The translations under genes and the position numbers were made by a program. Shown piece by piece: positions 36,001 through 44,229 of a DNA stretch of 47,216 nucleotides. The notes below the pieces were generated by a model. That model was not told the DNA's origin. It saw only the letters and a program-made list of their open reading frames with translations, and made no database searches. Within the stretch, counting starts at the first letter, position 1. Each line of letters opens with the position of its first letter. The stretch comes from Bacteriovoracaceae bacterium UBA7317 (GTDB lineage Bacteria; Bdellovibrionota; Bacteriovoracia; Bacteriovoracales; Bacteriovoracaceae): the NCBI GenBank assembly GCA_002474345.1, contig DKQD01000211.1:1-47216 (forward strand), read 5' to 3'.

Positions 36001-36172
36001 AATTACAACAGTTGCGGGCATGACTCCTACTATTTTTGGTTTTGGGGGGAGTGAACCTTACCTAGTTCCTTTGGTTCTTGCCGTTGCGGGAGGACTTGTT
36101 TTTGCAACCACGATTACTTTGATTTTAGTACCCGCTCTCTATTCATTTCGGATAAAAAAGGCCAAAACTTAG
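33092..36172 (+). CDS. RND efflux transporter (AcrB/HAE1-like)
   Basis: This 1026-residue inner-membrane pump has the twelve-helix layout with two large periplasmic loops. Features are the RSTFPAVEF opening, the proton-relay DD pair in LGLLVDDALVVAENI (TM4), the PMFYLSGDLGEMV stretch and the TM10-11 region AGIGLLGLIGIVVNDSL. ATG 33092 is chosen because the family starts there (VRYFVKKPLVAILAS); an in-frame TTG at 33008 would add 28 atypical residues. There is no membrane-fusion or TolC gene beside it. The 270-base AT-rich gap before it holds no gene. Confidence 0.93.
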   Translation: MGIVRYFVKKPLVAILASILLAFAGITSVIQLKRSTFPAVEFLVFTLNTPYYGASPDEIEINVTNKIEEKLKSIEGIDRTISWSSENHSGVVVWVDLDYPDPDEVQKNILSAVERISDFPEGVGKTFIDEFKTSNLPVIGVGVTGGDEGDRRRIAKVIEDKIRNIKGVSNVTMEGDREREIKIEVDLKKLKQKKISVIEIADALKRRNIKISSGDYNKGGKTKKIVTFSEFRSLEEIKNLAIRSNFTGRRTLLKDVAKVTDDYEDPKILVRSEDKPGIEIKVRSHGRADIIDVSHSIQKMIKDFNKQKNSSGVKLSITMETSQYTERMLKITKNNGYLGLGLVFITLLIFLTTRVAVWTTIGLPVAIFGAMSLFKFFGININIMTLISMILVLGLLVDDALVVAENITRHREMGKNRLNASLDGVREMFWPVTTTVITTILSFTPMFYLSGDLGEMVKVVPMVVILTLAFSLFECTCLLPAHIGRRNATSEKEDPGVKEPKWWTKIKNSYQKILVKFLSHKFLTLLFFIGLLSSSLFLFQKKMKIVLFPTQDANQITVVGHFPRGTTIETTMEKMHTVEKKLKEVTGKALQTSYSLAGHANWNIYSGVSEGGNDHDGMVILNLKHSSQRKKTSEAVLEEIRNLLKELKKIHGFNHLYAFINTGAPGSGRAINISLISKNDELRNKMAQEVYDFFDDMKGIKNLDKDFREGKTKVRVIPDYEKIYRLGISPDTIASGLGIVFGGLNTTKIHRDGEDIDLKLTVNKKDFQDEKDIFSYIQIPNKRGSLLDLNTFIKTENVKGYDYIIHFKGSRATTITADTDNKIITSLEANNLFRERFKKIIEENPEISMEIGGEDKATQRSIEDFQTAIPFAILCVYFVLVLLFDSVVQPLIILAAIPFAIAGVIYTFFFWGMNISFFAGIGLLGLIGIVVNDSLIMVSHLNNLSKDKEITLDIIVQGSTDRLRAVLLTTITTVAGMTPTIFGFGGSEPYLVPLVLAVAGGLVFATTITLILVPALYSFRIKKAKT

Positions 36173-36181
36173 AAGAAATGA

Positions 36182-36979
36182 CTAGGAGCTCGCTTCCAAA
36201 AAGATCTCGTCTAAATTTAGGCCCTTTTCATTTTCTTTGAGGCATAGATAGAGGCTTGTTAAGCAAAGGCCAAGAATAATAAAATTAGAATCGAGCTTTA
36301 TCTTGTACTTTATGATGAAGGAGGTCATCTTTTCCATAGTTAAAGCCAGGTGGCTTAAAGTAAATTTATAGTCCTTTGTGTTCATACCAAAATGCTTATC
36401 TACAATACTAAAAAGTTCTTCATGCTTTTTTATCTCTCTGTCCCTTTCTTCTTGCTGAGAAATATCTGCCAATTCATTCAAAAGCCCCATCTTAATAAGA
36501 CCTTTTGTAGAAAGTGATTGATTCTCTTCATAAAGACCTGTGTAAAGTTCAACAAGTCCTTTTCTAAATCTCTCATCTAGTACAACACCACTTTCAAAAC
36601 CCTTTAAGGGCTTCCAAAAAAATAAATCAGATGAATCGGAAGTGTAAAAAAAACTTTCTAAAAAGTGAAAATAAAGAGGTCCACCCTTAAAGAACTGAGT
36701 AAAATAGAGTTTCACAAGTTTACGATAAAAGAGTTCACGCTCTTCTCGACTTAGTGCCTCTAAATTCAAAGGCTCCAGGTCATTCTTTTTATTGATCAAA
36801 AACAAAAAGTCTTCAGTTTTAAAATTATTTTCAAAAGTTAAATAGCGGGTCTTTTCAAAAGCTCTTTTTCCAATTTTAAAAAAAGAAAACAATAATTCCT
36901 GCCAATTAAGACAAAATAAAAGTTTTGGAGAAAAGCTTTTCAAAATTTCTCGGATGAACTTTATTTCATCATTAGACAT
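36182..36979 (-). CDS. Protein of unknown function
   Basis: This 265-residue cytoplasmic protein is rich in Phe, Leu and Lys and looks almost entirely helical. There is no signal peptide, and the hydrophobic stretch near residue 230 (FIILGLCLTSLYLCL) could be a helix of the core or one membrane segment. A good site (AAGGAACAAGAA) precedes the ATG. It converges with the RND gene, ten bases apart, and diverges from the SDR gene. I recognise no family. Confidence 0.65.
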   Translation of the reverse strand: MSNDEIKFIREILKSFSPKLLFCLNWQELLFSFFKIGKRAFEKTRYLTFENNFKTEDFLFLINKKNDLEPLNLEALSREERELFYRKLVKLYFTQFFKGGPLYFHFLESFFYTSDSSDLFFWKPLKGFESGVVLDERFRKGLVELYTGLYEENQSLSTKGLIKMGLLNELADISQQEERDREIKKHEELFSIVDKHFGMNTKDYKFTLSHLALTMEKMTSFIIKYKIKLDSNFIILGLCLTSLYLCLKENEKGLNLDEIFLEASS

Positions 36980-37059
36980 TTCTTGTTCCTTCTTATTTCT
37001 TGTTCTAATCGCCTTTTAGTTTTTTTGATTTTATCATAATATGTCGCAAAGGAGAGAGT

Positions 37060-37764
37060 ATGAAAAACTTTATTTTTATAGGTGGAAGCTACGGCATAGG
37101 TTTATCTTCAATTAATCACATAATGTCTAAGAAAGATCAATCAGATATCAAGATTCATGTTTACTCAAGATCATCGGATAATCTAAATTCATTAGAAGGA
37201 AACGTTATTCACACTCCTTTTGATATTTCAAAAGATGAATTTGACACAACTCATTTACCAGAAACTGTAGATGGATTTGTTTACCTTCCAGGTTCCATTA
37301 AGCTTAAGCCCTTTCACACACTTAAACCCGAAGACTTCATGGAAGATTACAAAATCAACTTTTTAAATATGGTCTCGATTTTAAAAAAACTCATTCCCTC
37401 ACTCAAAAAATCACCCAACTTACCATGCGTTGTTCTTTTTAGCAGTGTCGTGATTAAAAAGGGTATGCCTTTTCATTCCCTTGTTGCTGCATCCAAAGGG
37501 GCGATTGAAGGCTTTGTCAAAAATATGGCAGTGGAATACGCCCCAAAGATTAGATTCAATTGTATTGCTCCTTCTCTGACAAACACCCCTCTTGCGAAGT
37601 CCATTACATCAAATCCCAAAATGCTTGAAACATCTATAAGCAAACACCCACTAAAAAGAATCGGAGAACCCGAAGATATTGGTAAACTCGTTTCTTACTT
37701 GCTTCTAGAGGACTCTTTTATGACCGGTCAGATTTTTCACACTGACGGAGGAATGTCCGTTTAA
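37060..37764 (+). CDS. Short-chain dehydrogenase/reductase family protein lacking the catalytic Tyr
   Basis: This 234-residue protein has a Rossmann fold with GGSYGIG (8-14), a strand-loop for the adenine ribose and LPGSI in place of the NNAG motif. The active-site serine region is FSSVV (S128/S129), but the YxxxK motif reads V142-A-A-S-K146, so the catalytic tyrosine is Val. The C-terminal NCIAPSLTNTPLA and DGGMSV tail are typical. A few SDR relatives have the same change. It may bind NAD(P) without the normal reduction, or use another residue. AAAGGAGAGA precedes the ATG. Confidence 0.85.
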   Translation: MKNFIFIGGSYGIGLSSINHIMSKKDQSDIKIHVYSRSSDNLNSLEGNVIHTPFDISKDEFDTTHLPETVDGFVYLPGSIKLKPFHTLKPEDFMEDYKINFLNMVSILKKLIPSLKKSPNLPCVVLFSSVVIKKGMPFHSLVAASKGAIEGFVKNMAVEYAPKIRFNCIAPSLTNTPLAKSITSNPKMLETSISKHPLKRIGEPEDIGKLVSYLLLEDSFMTGQIFHTDGGMSV

Positions 37765-37916
37765 GTTTTTAAGAAACACCGGCATAACTAAATTAAAAAA
37801 GAATCATTTACACGCTAAGCGCATTATTTTTTTATATTTGCTTCTAGATTCCCTTTGAAGTTTTTGTTAAGCAGTAAAAAAACTTAACTCAATGCCAATT
37901 TTATATGGGAGCAAAA

Positions 37917-38789
37917 ATGAAAAAAGCGATAGCTACGCTTTGCGCAATAATAAATTTAATCACAGGGTGTAACAACAGTGATGATAATAACGATGTTTGG
38001 AAGCAAGCTTACGAAGAAAAGAAATTTGAAACAGAAATGACTAACAAAGCCAAGGACTTCATAGAGTGGTTCTATGAAGTTGGTAAAAAGTCGGCCGAGG
38101 AGCAAGACGAAGATAGTACATTTTTTGACAGGTTCAAATTAGATTTTGTCCGCCTTGGAAATGAAAACAAAAATTATGGCGTTTTTAGCTCAAAGGTTTT
38201 GGATGAAGAAGGAGATACAAAAGACCATACATTTATGGCCATTAACTTAACTGAATGGGACCCTTCAATGCCATTCCAACCAGATTCAGAAAGTGGCCCT
38301 TTTAAAGACGTTACTATATTTGGGGATTTAACAAGAACAAAAGATGGCATGGGGTTTATTTGCGGTGAAGACTGTTATGCATTAGGCCCTAATGCTGAAC
38401 TTCACAACGGACTTATTTTTGAAGAAGCCACTCCTACAAGTAAAGACCTTGAAAAACTTGCTGCCATTAAAGAATCTTTAAAAGCTAACCGTGCCTCAAA
38501 GGCGATTTCTTCTTTTTACGGCCTAAGTGAGGAAAGATCTTTTCAACTTTCTAAAACTATTTTGTCATGGAAAAAAGTCTCTAATCAAAGGGCCATGACA
38601 AAAAGAGACCTTGATCACCTCACAGTTGAGTTTGCGGGTATTAAGGCCTCTGAAATTGTTGAGTCTTTTAAAGACTTGGCAAAAGGTGATGAAGCTCGTT
38701 TTAATAACCTTATTGAAAGAGCTGCGCGAGTGAATGAAGTTTCTCCTGAAGCCGTCAAAGCAATGATTCAAGACGCTTTTATGAAATAA
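37917..38789 (+). CDS. Lipoprotein of unknown function
   Basis: This 290-residue protein has a lipoprotein signal peptide with lipobox ITGC (cysteine at residue 18) followed by Asn and Asp-rich sequence. ATG 37917 is chosen because GGGAG lies five bases upstream. Two parts appear: an N-terminal mixed domain with FICGEDCYALG (a possible disulfide) and a C-terminal helical region from about residue 180. I recognise no family. It is followed by a strong terminator at 38811 and seems to be a single-gene unit. Confidence 0.75.
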   Translation: MKKAIATLCAIINLITGCNNSDDNNDVWKQAYEEKKFETEMTNKAKDFIEWFYEVGKKSAEEQDEDSTFFDRFKLDFVRLGNENKNYGVFSSKVLDEEGDTKDHTFMAINLTEWDPSMPFQPDSESGPFKDVTIFGDLTRTKDGMGFICGEDCYALGPNAELHNGLIFEEATPTSKDLEKLAAIKESLKANRASKAISSFYGLSEERSFQLSKTILSWKKVSNQRAMTKRDLDHLTVEFAGIKASEIVESFKDLAKGDEARFNNLIERAARVNEVSPEAVKAMIQDAFMK

Positions 38790-38810
38790 GTTCTTAATAA
38801 ATGACTTGCG

Positions 38811-38833
38811 GGGGGCTTCACCGCCCCCTTTTT
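38811..38833 (+). terminator. Strong intrinsic terminator
   Basis: GGGGGC (38811-38816), loop TTCACC and GCCCCC (38823-38828) form a six-pair GC stem followed by five T. This is the clearest classical terminator in the window and closes the lipoprotein gene. Confidence 0.92.
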
Positions 38834-38924
38834 CTCAAAATGGCTTACCTTTTTCTTTCATAGTATTTTTTGTTATAACTATTCTTAAATAAAAAATCTC
38901 ATCTTACTCAATTGAGGAACTCCT

Positions 38925-40139
38925 ATGGGCCAAAATCTATGGATGTGGTTTAAAACCCCTCCATCTAAACTTAACAATGAGGAAAAAAACCTTTTCACCG
39001 CATCAAGCTTTGGCTCACTTTTAGGGTTTATTGCCCACCTTCTATTCCTCTTTATTTTTATAACCCTTGATGTAAAGGCTTTGGCCTATTTTAACATTTT
39101 AAGCATCTTAATTTTTTTAGGAGGCTTTCTTTCAACCAGAGTAGGACGCTTTGGTTTTACGTGGATCTTAATAACCTTAGAAATAATGACCCATGCGGCC
39201 CTAGCGACTTTTATATTTGGTCTTAATAGTGGATTTCACCTTTACCTATATGGCACAGTCATGATGTGCTTTTTTATGCCTTACTCTATCAAGATGAAGT
39301 TTTTTTTAGGGTTTTCCGTTTCTTTTTTGATTGTTCTCTTACTCCTCTACGCTCCTAGAGAAAGTAGCTTAGAACATATTACCCCTAGTATTAACCACGC
39401 CTTTGAAATCTTTAATAGTGTTACATTAGTTACGATGGTTATGGGCTTTTGTTTTTTTTATTATTCCGCCGTCACCCAAGCAGAAAATGCGCTCTCAGAA
39501 GAGTTCGATCGTTCGGAGTCCCTCCTCCATAATATTTTACCTCCTCCCATTGCCCATAGACTCAAAAATAATGAAGGTACCATAGCTGACGGTTTCCCGG
39601 CTTGCTCCGTCCTCTTTGCCGATATTATTGGTTTTACAGTGATGTCTCAACAACTAGCACCTGAAAGGCTCGTGGGAATGCTTAACGATATTTTTAGCTC
39701 CTTTGACCAAATGGCGGGCCAGCATGGCCTTGAAAAAATTAAAACCATAGGTGACTCTTACATGGTCGTTTCTGGCATTCCACACCAAGATGGGGGACAC
39801 GCTCAAAAATTAGCGGATTTTGCTATCGATTTGAAAGCGTTTATGGAGGAATATAGAAAAACCAGGGCCATTGATATTGGAATAAGAATTGGTCTTCATT
39901 CGGGCCCTGCTGTAGCTGGTGTTATTGGTAAGAATAAATTTATCTATGACATTTGGGGAGACACCGTTAATACGGCCGCAAGAATGGAATCCCATGGAAG
40001 GCCTGGTGAAATTCAAGTCTCAAATTTAACAAAAGAGCTCTTAGGTTCTGGTTATGATTTTGAAGACGCTGGGGAAAGCGAAATTAAAGGCAAAGGTATT
40101 ATGAAGACATGGCTTCTTAAATCTAAGAGACCACAGTAG
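38925..40139 (+). CDS. Membrane class III adenylate cyclase
   Basis: This 404-residue protein has about six membrane helices (30-180), then a short coiled linker with LLHNILPPPIAHRL (200-213) and a class III cyclase domain. Metal-binding Asp residues are D233 (FADIIGFT) and D277 (IGDSYM). The base-specifying pair is K273 and D342 (KTIG and YDIWG), as in adenylate rather than guanylate cyclases, and the transition-state N349 and R353 are present. It should therefore make cAMP from ATP. No response gene is next to it. Confidence 0.92.
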   Translation: MGQNLWMWFKTPPSKLNNEEKNLFTASSFGSLLGFIAHLLFLFIFITLDVKALAYFNILSILIFLGGFLSTRVGRFGFTWILITLEIMTHAALATFIFGLNSGFHLYLYGTVMMCFFMPYSIKMKFFLGFSVSFLIVLLLLYAPRESSLEHITPSINHAFEIFNSVTLVTMVMGFCFFYYSAVTQAENALSEEFDRSESLLHNILPPPIAHRLKNNEGTIADGFPACSVLFADIIGFTVMSQQLAPERLVGMLNDIFSSFDQMAGQHGLEKIKTIGDSYMVVSGIPHQDGGHAQKLADFAIDLKAFMEEYRKTRAIDIGIRIGLHSGPAVAGVIGKNKFIYDIWGDTVNTAARMESHGRPGEIQVSNLTKELLGSGYDFEDAGESEIKGKGIMKTWLLKSKRPQ

Positions 40140-40194
40140 TCTTATACCCTATTTTTAATAGACTAACTCTCTACTTATTTTTTAAGATAAGTCT

Positions 40195-40965
40195 ATGAAG
40201 TTGTTGTCCTCGCTCTTAATGATAAACAGACCTTTTATAAAAAAAATCATCCTATTGATTCTTTTTTTATCATGTGCAAAATCTGATTACAGCAGCTTAG
40301 ACGATTCTTCAACAACATATAACCCTGTTACAACGAGCCAAAATTTAAACAATTGGACTGTGATTAATGGAGGCTGGACAATTGCAGGAGATGGCTCTTC
40401 GGCTACACAATCAAGTCATAGTTCGCTTAAACCTTTCTTGCTTGTCTCAGCAACAGAATACACAAACGTTATCCTTTCCGGAACTGTGAATGCTTCTTCA
40501 TCTGATGATGATATGTTTGGATGGGTCATGGGACTAAACAGTCCTGTTAGCTCTAGCGATACAAATTATAGTTTTGTCCTCATGGATTGGAAAAAGGCAG
40601 ATCAAACAAGCTCTGGAGTTACGGGTCGTGAAGGTCATTGCCTCTCCAAGGTTAATGGTTCTTTTTCAGGTTCAACAGATATGTTGGATTATTTCTTCGG
40701 TAGAACAGATACTGGGATTGGCGGAAAGTTTAACGTCCTCAATACAAATTATGGTTCCTCGGAGGGTTGGTCACAAAATACGAGTTACACCTTTGAGATA
40801 GCATATACAGAAAATAAGATAAAGGTTGTTATTGGTGGTGATACAATTTTTGAAGAAAGTGGCTCCTTTTCTTCTGGAAAAGTTGGTTTTTATATGTACT
40901 CTCAAGACGATGTCACATTTTCAAACATAAACATAACGACAGATTTTGATCCTTCAAGCATATAA
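40195..40965 (+). CDS. Lipoprotein with a thrombospondin C-terminal-like domain
   Basis: This 256-residue protein has a lipobox (FLSCAK, cysteine near residue 27) and a Ser/Thr-rich mature N-terminus. Residues about 55-250 resemble the jelly-roll fold at the C-terminus of thrombospondins: DDDMFGWVMGL, SFVLMDWKKADQ, REGHCLSKVNG, then SYTFEIAYTENKIKVVIGG and GKVGFYMYSQDDVTFSNI. The spacing of these strands fits that family (TSP_C) or a related laminin-like module. The Asp cluster could bind calcium. A surface adhesion role is inference. Confidence 0.65.
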   Translation: MKLLSSLLMINRPFIKKIILLILFLSCAKSDYSSLDDSSTTYNPVTTSQNLNNWTVINGGWTIAGDGSSATQSSHSSLKPFLLVSATEYTNVILSGTVNASSSDDDMFGWVMGLNSPVSSSDTNYSFVLMDWKKADQTSSGVTGREGHCLSKVNGSFSGSTDMLDYFFGRTDTGIGGKFNVLNTNYGSSEGWSQNTSYTFEIAYTENKIKVVIGGDTIFEESGSFSSGKVGFYMYSQDDVTFSNINITTDFDPSSI

Positions 40966-41102
40966 AAAACTAAACAAAGACAAAAACTGCCGAATTTTGC
41001 GAATTGAAATGAAAATTGACTAGATTTTACAGACATATTGTTAGAGATTAATTTCAATACCTGATAAATTAAAAGTATAACAACAAAATGGTTTAATCCT
41101 AA

Positions 41103-41627
41103 ATGAGTACTCTTCTTTTTAAAGAATATAATTGGGCCGTCTCCTATAAAAAGGTTTTGAATATAAGCTTAGAGGAAGTTTGGAAAATAATATCCTCCCC
41201 ATCCAATTTAGAGCTTTTTCATCCTTTTTGTGCCAAAAACCCAGTCATTCAGTGGCCTGGTTTACATTCAATTGATGAAGTTCATTACTATAATGGCACG
41301 ATTTATAAAAGAAACTTTATCCTTTGGGAGGATTTAAAAGGGTATGACTTACTCATCGGAGAAATTGATGGTGAAACCTCTCTTGTTTCCTGGAGGATTG
41401 AAGATTTAGGAAAGGACAAAAGCTCTCTTCAAATCAGTGTTTATCCCCATATTTTTAATACTCACTCAAAAGTCGTTGATTTGATTCCCTTCTTTCTGTT
41501 CATTAAACCAAAATTAAAAAAGTATTTAATCCAAGTCATTCACGGATTGGATTGGCATATTAAAGAAGGTCAAAAAATTCCCAAAAACCACTTTGGAAAC
41601 CACTCTTGGTTTTCTAATAATTCTTAA
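41103..41627 (+). CDS. SRPBCC (START-like) domain protein
   Basis: This 174-residue protein opens with a strand and helix pattern typical of the SRPBCC fold (VSYKKVLNISLEEVWKIISS, then a proline region SPSNLELFHPF). These proteins form a hydrophobic pocket for lipids or polyketides, and some have enzyme activity. There is no signal peptide. The upstream region has no clear ribosome-binding site. It converges with the MerB-like gene, leaving 16 bases between them. Confidence 0.7.
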   Translation: MSTLLFKEYNWAVSYKKVLNISLEEVWKIISSPSNLELFHPFCAKNPVIQWPGLHSIDEVHYYNGTIYKRNFILWEDLKGYDLLIGEIDGETSLVSWRIEDLGKDKSSLQISVYPHIFNTHSKVVDLIPFFLFIKPKLKKYLIQVIHGLDWHIKEGQKIPKNHFGNHSWFSNNS

Positions 41628-41643
41628 TCTTAAATGGTAAAAT

Positions 41644-42333
41644 TTAAAATCTACCTTCGTCAGTTTCTAGCGACCAAATGGGTCCATCAAGCCCATGTTT
41701 TTTAAAAATACGAATTGCTTCCTCTATAGACCATTTTTTCCAATCGTGATTGAGATGAGAACCGTACCACTCTTTAGAAAATTCCCAAATTTTTGAAATA
41801 GGTTGCACATCTCCAAGCTCAAAACCATGTCTTTCACACCAATTTTTGACATCACTTTCTGATTTATGAAAGTGCATCATTGAACAAGTGTGGATAACAT
41901 TTTCCCAGGCAATTTTTATTTTAATGGGAAAGTGAACAACTAGATTTTCATTTTCTAATTCTCCATTCTTAATGGTAACCTTTACTCTTTTTTCCTCTCC
42001 TCCAAGAGTTCCAAAAATATCAACATCTTCGTTTATTAAGTGGGATGCCCCAAGCGAACACCAAGCACAGTTAGACCATAGCTTATGCTTTGATGTTTTA
42101 ATAAGATAATTAGTCGGAGACGTTGAAAAAGAGTGAATGAACCAAATTTCATGATTTTGTGGATGTAAAACAACACCGTGATAAGATTGTAACTCAAGAA
42201 GCTTTTCTACGACCTCACTATCCTTTGAAGAGTATTTTAAACATATATCCTTAATTTTTGGTGCAAAGCCCTTCGATCAAATTTCTTCTAAGATAAACTT
42301 ATGAAGATCAAATTTTGTGTAAGAAATTGCCAT
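41644..42333 (-). pseudogene. MerB-like (alkylmercury-lyase family) gene interrupted by one in-frame TGA
   Basis: From ATG 42333 (AGGA six bases upstream) the frame reads 229 residues with a single TGA as codon 19 (42279-42277), then stays open to the end. Beyond the stop there is no ATG, GTG or TTG before Met 152. The protein matches the MerB fold: CAWCSLG (C92) and HTCSMMHFHKSES (C150) carry the two cysteines that in MerB bind mercury, and DVKNWCERHG and DWKKWSIEEA follow the family. The aspartate three after C92 is missing (Gly instead), so carbon-mercury cleavage is doubtful. It is a nonsense mutation, readthrough or sequencing error. Confidence 0.75.
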
Positions 42334-42375
42334 GAGATATCCTATATTTTAGTATTTTAAAATGTTTATTATGAT

Positions 42376-43368
42376 CTAACTTTTGACCTTTTCTTCAAGG
42401 ATGGACATCATTTTTTCCGCAGTCTCATTACCAGAGTTTTGGTTTTGTCCTGTCACAATATTTTTATCCCTTACAACGTGAGTTGCTAAGTAATCCCTTA
42501 GTCCTTTTTTGGATTCAAAAAGAGCTCCCGCTTTTTTCATTTCTCTCTCAGGGTGATGGGGAGTTTTCTTAATGACATTAATTCCTGTTAAAGGAAACAT
42601 ATCAATGCCTAATTCTTTTAATTGTTTGTCAGTAACTCCTGTTACTTTTAAGTTTTCTAAAAGAGGCGAACCATCTTCTTTTTTGGCCTTTAACAGTCCC
42701 AATGGGCCATGACAAACGGCTCCTATGATTTTATCACTTTGATAAGCTTTGGAAATTTTCTCACCAAGAATGTCTGAAAAACCTAAATCATAAGCGGCAC
42801 CCCAACCACCAGATAAAAATAAAAGGTCGTAGTCAGTGAAATCAAGGTCATCAATTTTTAAAGACGTTTTAATTTTTTTCTGAAGTTCTCCATCATAAAG
42901 AAAACGTTCATCTTCGTTAGATCGAAATAACCACCATGTGCTCACAGGCTCTAGTGGTATTTCGCCACCCTTTATACTTGCAATATCAACTTCAATGCCA
43001 GAATCTAAAAAAGCAAAATAAGGTGACGTCAGCTCCGAAGTCCAGACTCCTGTCTTCTTATTTGTTCCACTATGCTCTCTAGCGGAAGACGTGATAATGA
43101 GGGCTTTTTTGCCTTTAAAATCGAAATGTTTAATGGAATAGTGGCGGTGTAGGCCCAAGAGCCTTAAAAATAGAGGGAAAATAACTCTTAGAAAACCAAT
43201 AATAAAAATAACTCTAAAGATTATAGACCAAATAAAATTTTTCTCTTTTGGCACTCCTATATAATCAAGGCCCTCTGGGTATAAATTAAAAAAGAGAGCA
43301 ATAAGAGTTAGAGTTCCAACAATTATTTTTTCAGTCATTTTAGTACGATATGGAGCAGGTTTGGACAT
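42376..43368 (-). CDS. DJ-1/PfpI family protein with N-terminal membrane helices
   Basis: This 330-residue protein has two hydrophobic segments (residues 14-30 and 46-72) before a DJ-1/PfpI domain. The nucleophile elbow is AVCHGPLGL with C219 and H220, and the neighbouring SGGWGAAYDLG supports the Hsp31-like branch. Members are chaperones, glyoxalases or deglycases. The membrane anchoring is uncommon. It lies 43 bases upstream of the MerB-like gene on the same strand. Confidence 0.85.
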   Translation of the reverse strand: MSKPAPYRTKMTEKIIVGTLTLIALFFNLYPEGLDYIGVPKEKNFIWSIIFRVIFIIGFLRVIFPLFLRLLGLHRHYSIKHFDFKGKKALIITSSAREHSGTNKKTGVWTSELTSPYFAFLDSGIEVDIASIKGGEIPLEPVSTWWLFRSNEDERFLYDGELQKKIKTSLKIDDLDFTDYDLLFLSGGWGAAYDLGFSDILGEKISKAYQSDKIIGAVCHGPLGLLKAKKEDGSPLLENLKVTGVTDKQLKELGIDMFPLTGINVIKKTPHHPEREMKKAGALFESKKGLRDYLATHVVRDKNIVTGQNQNSGNETAEKMMSILEEKVKS

Positions 43369-43409
43369 CTTTAAAAACCTTTTTAAATTTTTCTTACAGT
43401 TTATAAGTC

Positions 43410-44216
43410 TTATGAAGAAAAGAGAAATTGGGGCCTTAGCCTTTTACCTGCGAGTTTCGTGCCCTTTGAAATGAGAAGCATAAGGATGAAAGCTAGTGAC
43501 ATAAAGATTGGCCCCTTTGGTCCTCCTCCACTGCCACCACCTGAGTCGATAGAAGCGCAACTTCCTGCTAAACCTCCAAGCTGGTCTTCATTAGGATAAA
43601 GCCAACTTATTCCATTTATGTCATCCTGGTGAAGAAACTCTTGTGTCTTAGCTGATAGGGAGTAGTACATTAAAGCCTCTTCTGCTGAACTATGGCCAAG
43701 GCCGATAGCATGACCAATTTCATGAGCAAGAAGAGACTGAAGAGTGTCCTCAGAATAAGTATCAACATTTGAATTTGAGTGGGCATTTACAATGACCGCT
43801 CCCTTACAGTAGGTTATTGCTCCATTTAGTTTCCAGCAGCTAAGACCTCCTACGGCTCCAGTGAAACCGCCTGAAAAAGAAGACACATCATCATTACAGC
43901 CCACTAAAATTGTATTATTATCAGCTTTATCTGCAACGGCAGAAAGGTCATCACCATTAATATCAATGGATTTGAGCTCTCCTATTTTTAAAACGAGTGC
44001 GCTTTCAGAAACCTGGTTCCAAAATTTGTCAATCGCATACTCAAGTTGAGTTAAAAGAGAACTAGCTGTAAGGCCAGCATTTGAACAGGAATTAGTTGAG
44101 GCAACGTTGACTGTTATTTCATTAGTTGGAAAGCCCTCTGCACCATTATAAGCGAGCGTCCAGGCCCAAGATTGAGAAGAAATAAGAGTGATGAGAAAAG
44201 GGATTAATTTTTTCAT
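43410..44216 (-). CDS. Matrixin-type zinc metalloprotease with C-terminal Gly-rich/TM/basic tail
   Basis: This 268-residue protein has a signal peptide (1-18). The zinc motif is HEIGHAIGLGH (H165, E166, H169, H175), with Met-turn M183 (ALMYYS), as in M10 metalloproteases. After the domain come SGGGSGGGPKG (225-235), a membrane helix (236-250) and a basic tail (KGTKLAGKRLR). This is the layout of GlyGly-CTERM/MYXO-CTERM sorting signals, which are removed by rhombosortase-like enzymes and lead to surface anchoring. ATG 44216 is chosen because the signal peptide starts there. It is 13 bases after the beta-barrel gene in one operon. Confidence 0.87.
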   Translation of the reverse strand: MKKLIPFLITLISSQSWAWTLAYNGAEGFPTNEITVNVASTNSCSNAGLTASSLLTQLEYAIDKFWNQVSESALVLKIGELKSIDINGDDLSAVADKADNNTILVGCNDDVSSFSGGFTGAVGGLSCWKLNGAITYCKGAVIVNAHSNSNVDTYSEDTLQSLLAHEIGHAIGLGHSSAEEALMYYSLSAKTQEFLHQDDINGISWLYPNEDQLGGLAGSCASIDSGGGSGGGPKGPIFMSLAFILMLLISKGTKLAGKRLRPQFLFSS

Positions 44217-44229
44217 AACTTTATTCCGT

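Noticed and set aside
42230..42280. Selenocysteine reading of the TGA in the MerB-like gene
   Set aside because: The bases just after the TGA do not form a clear hairpin of the bacterial SECIS kind, and no family member is known to me with selenocysteine at this N-terminal position.
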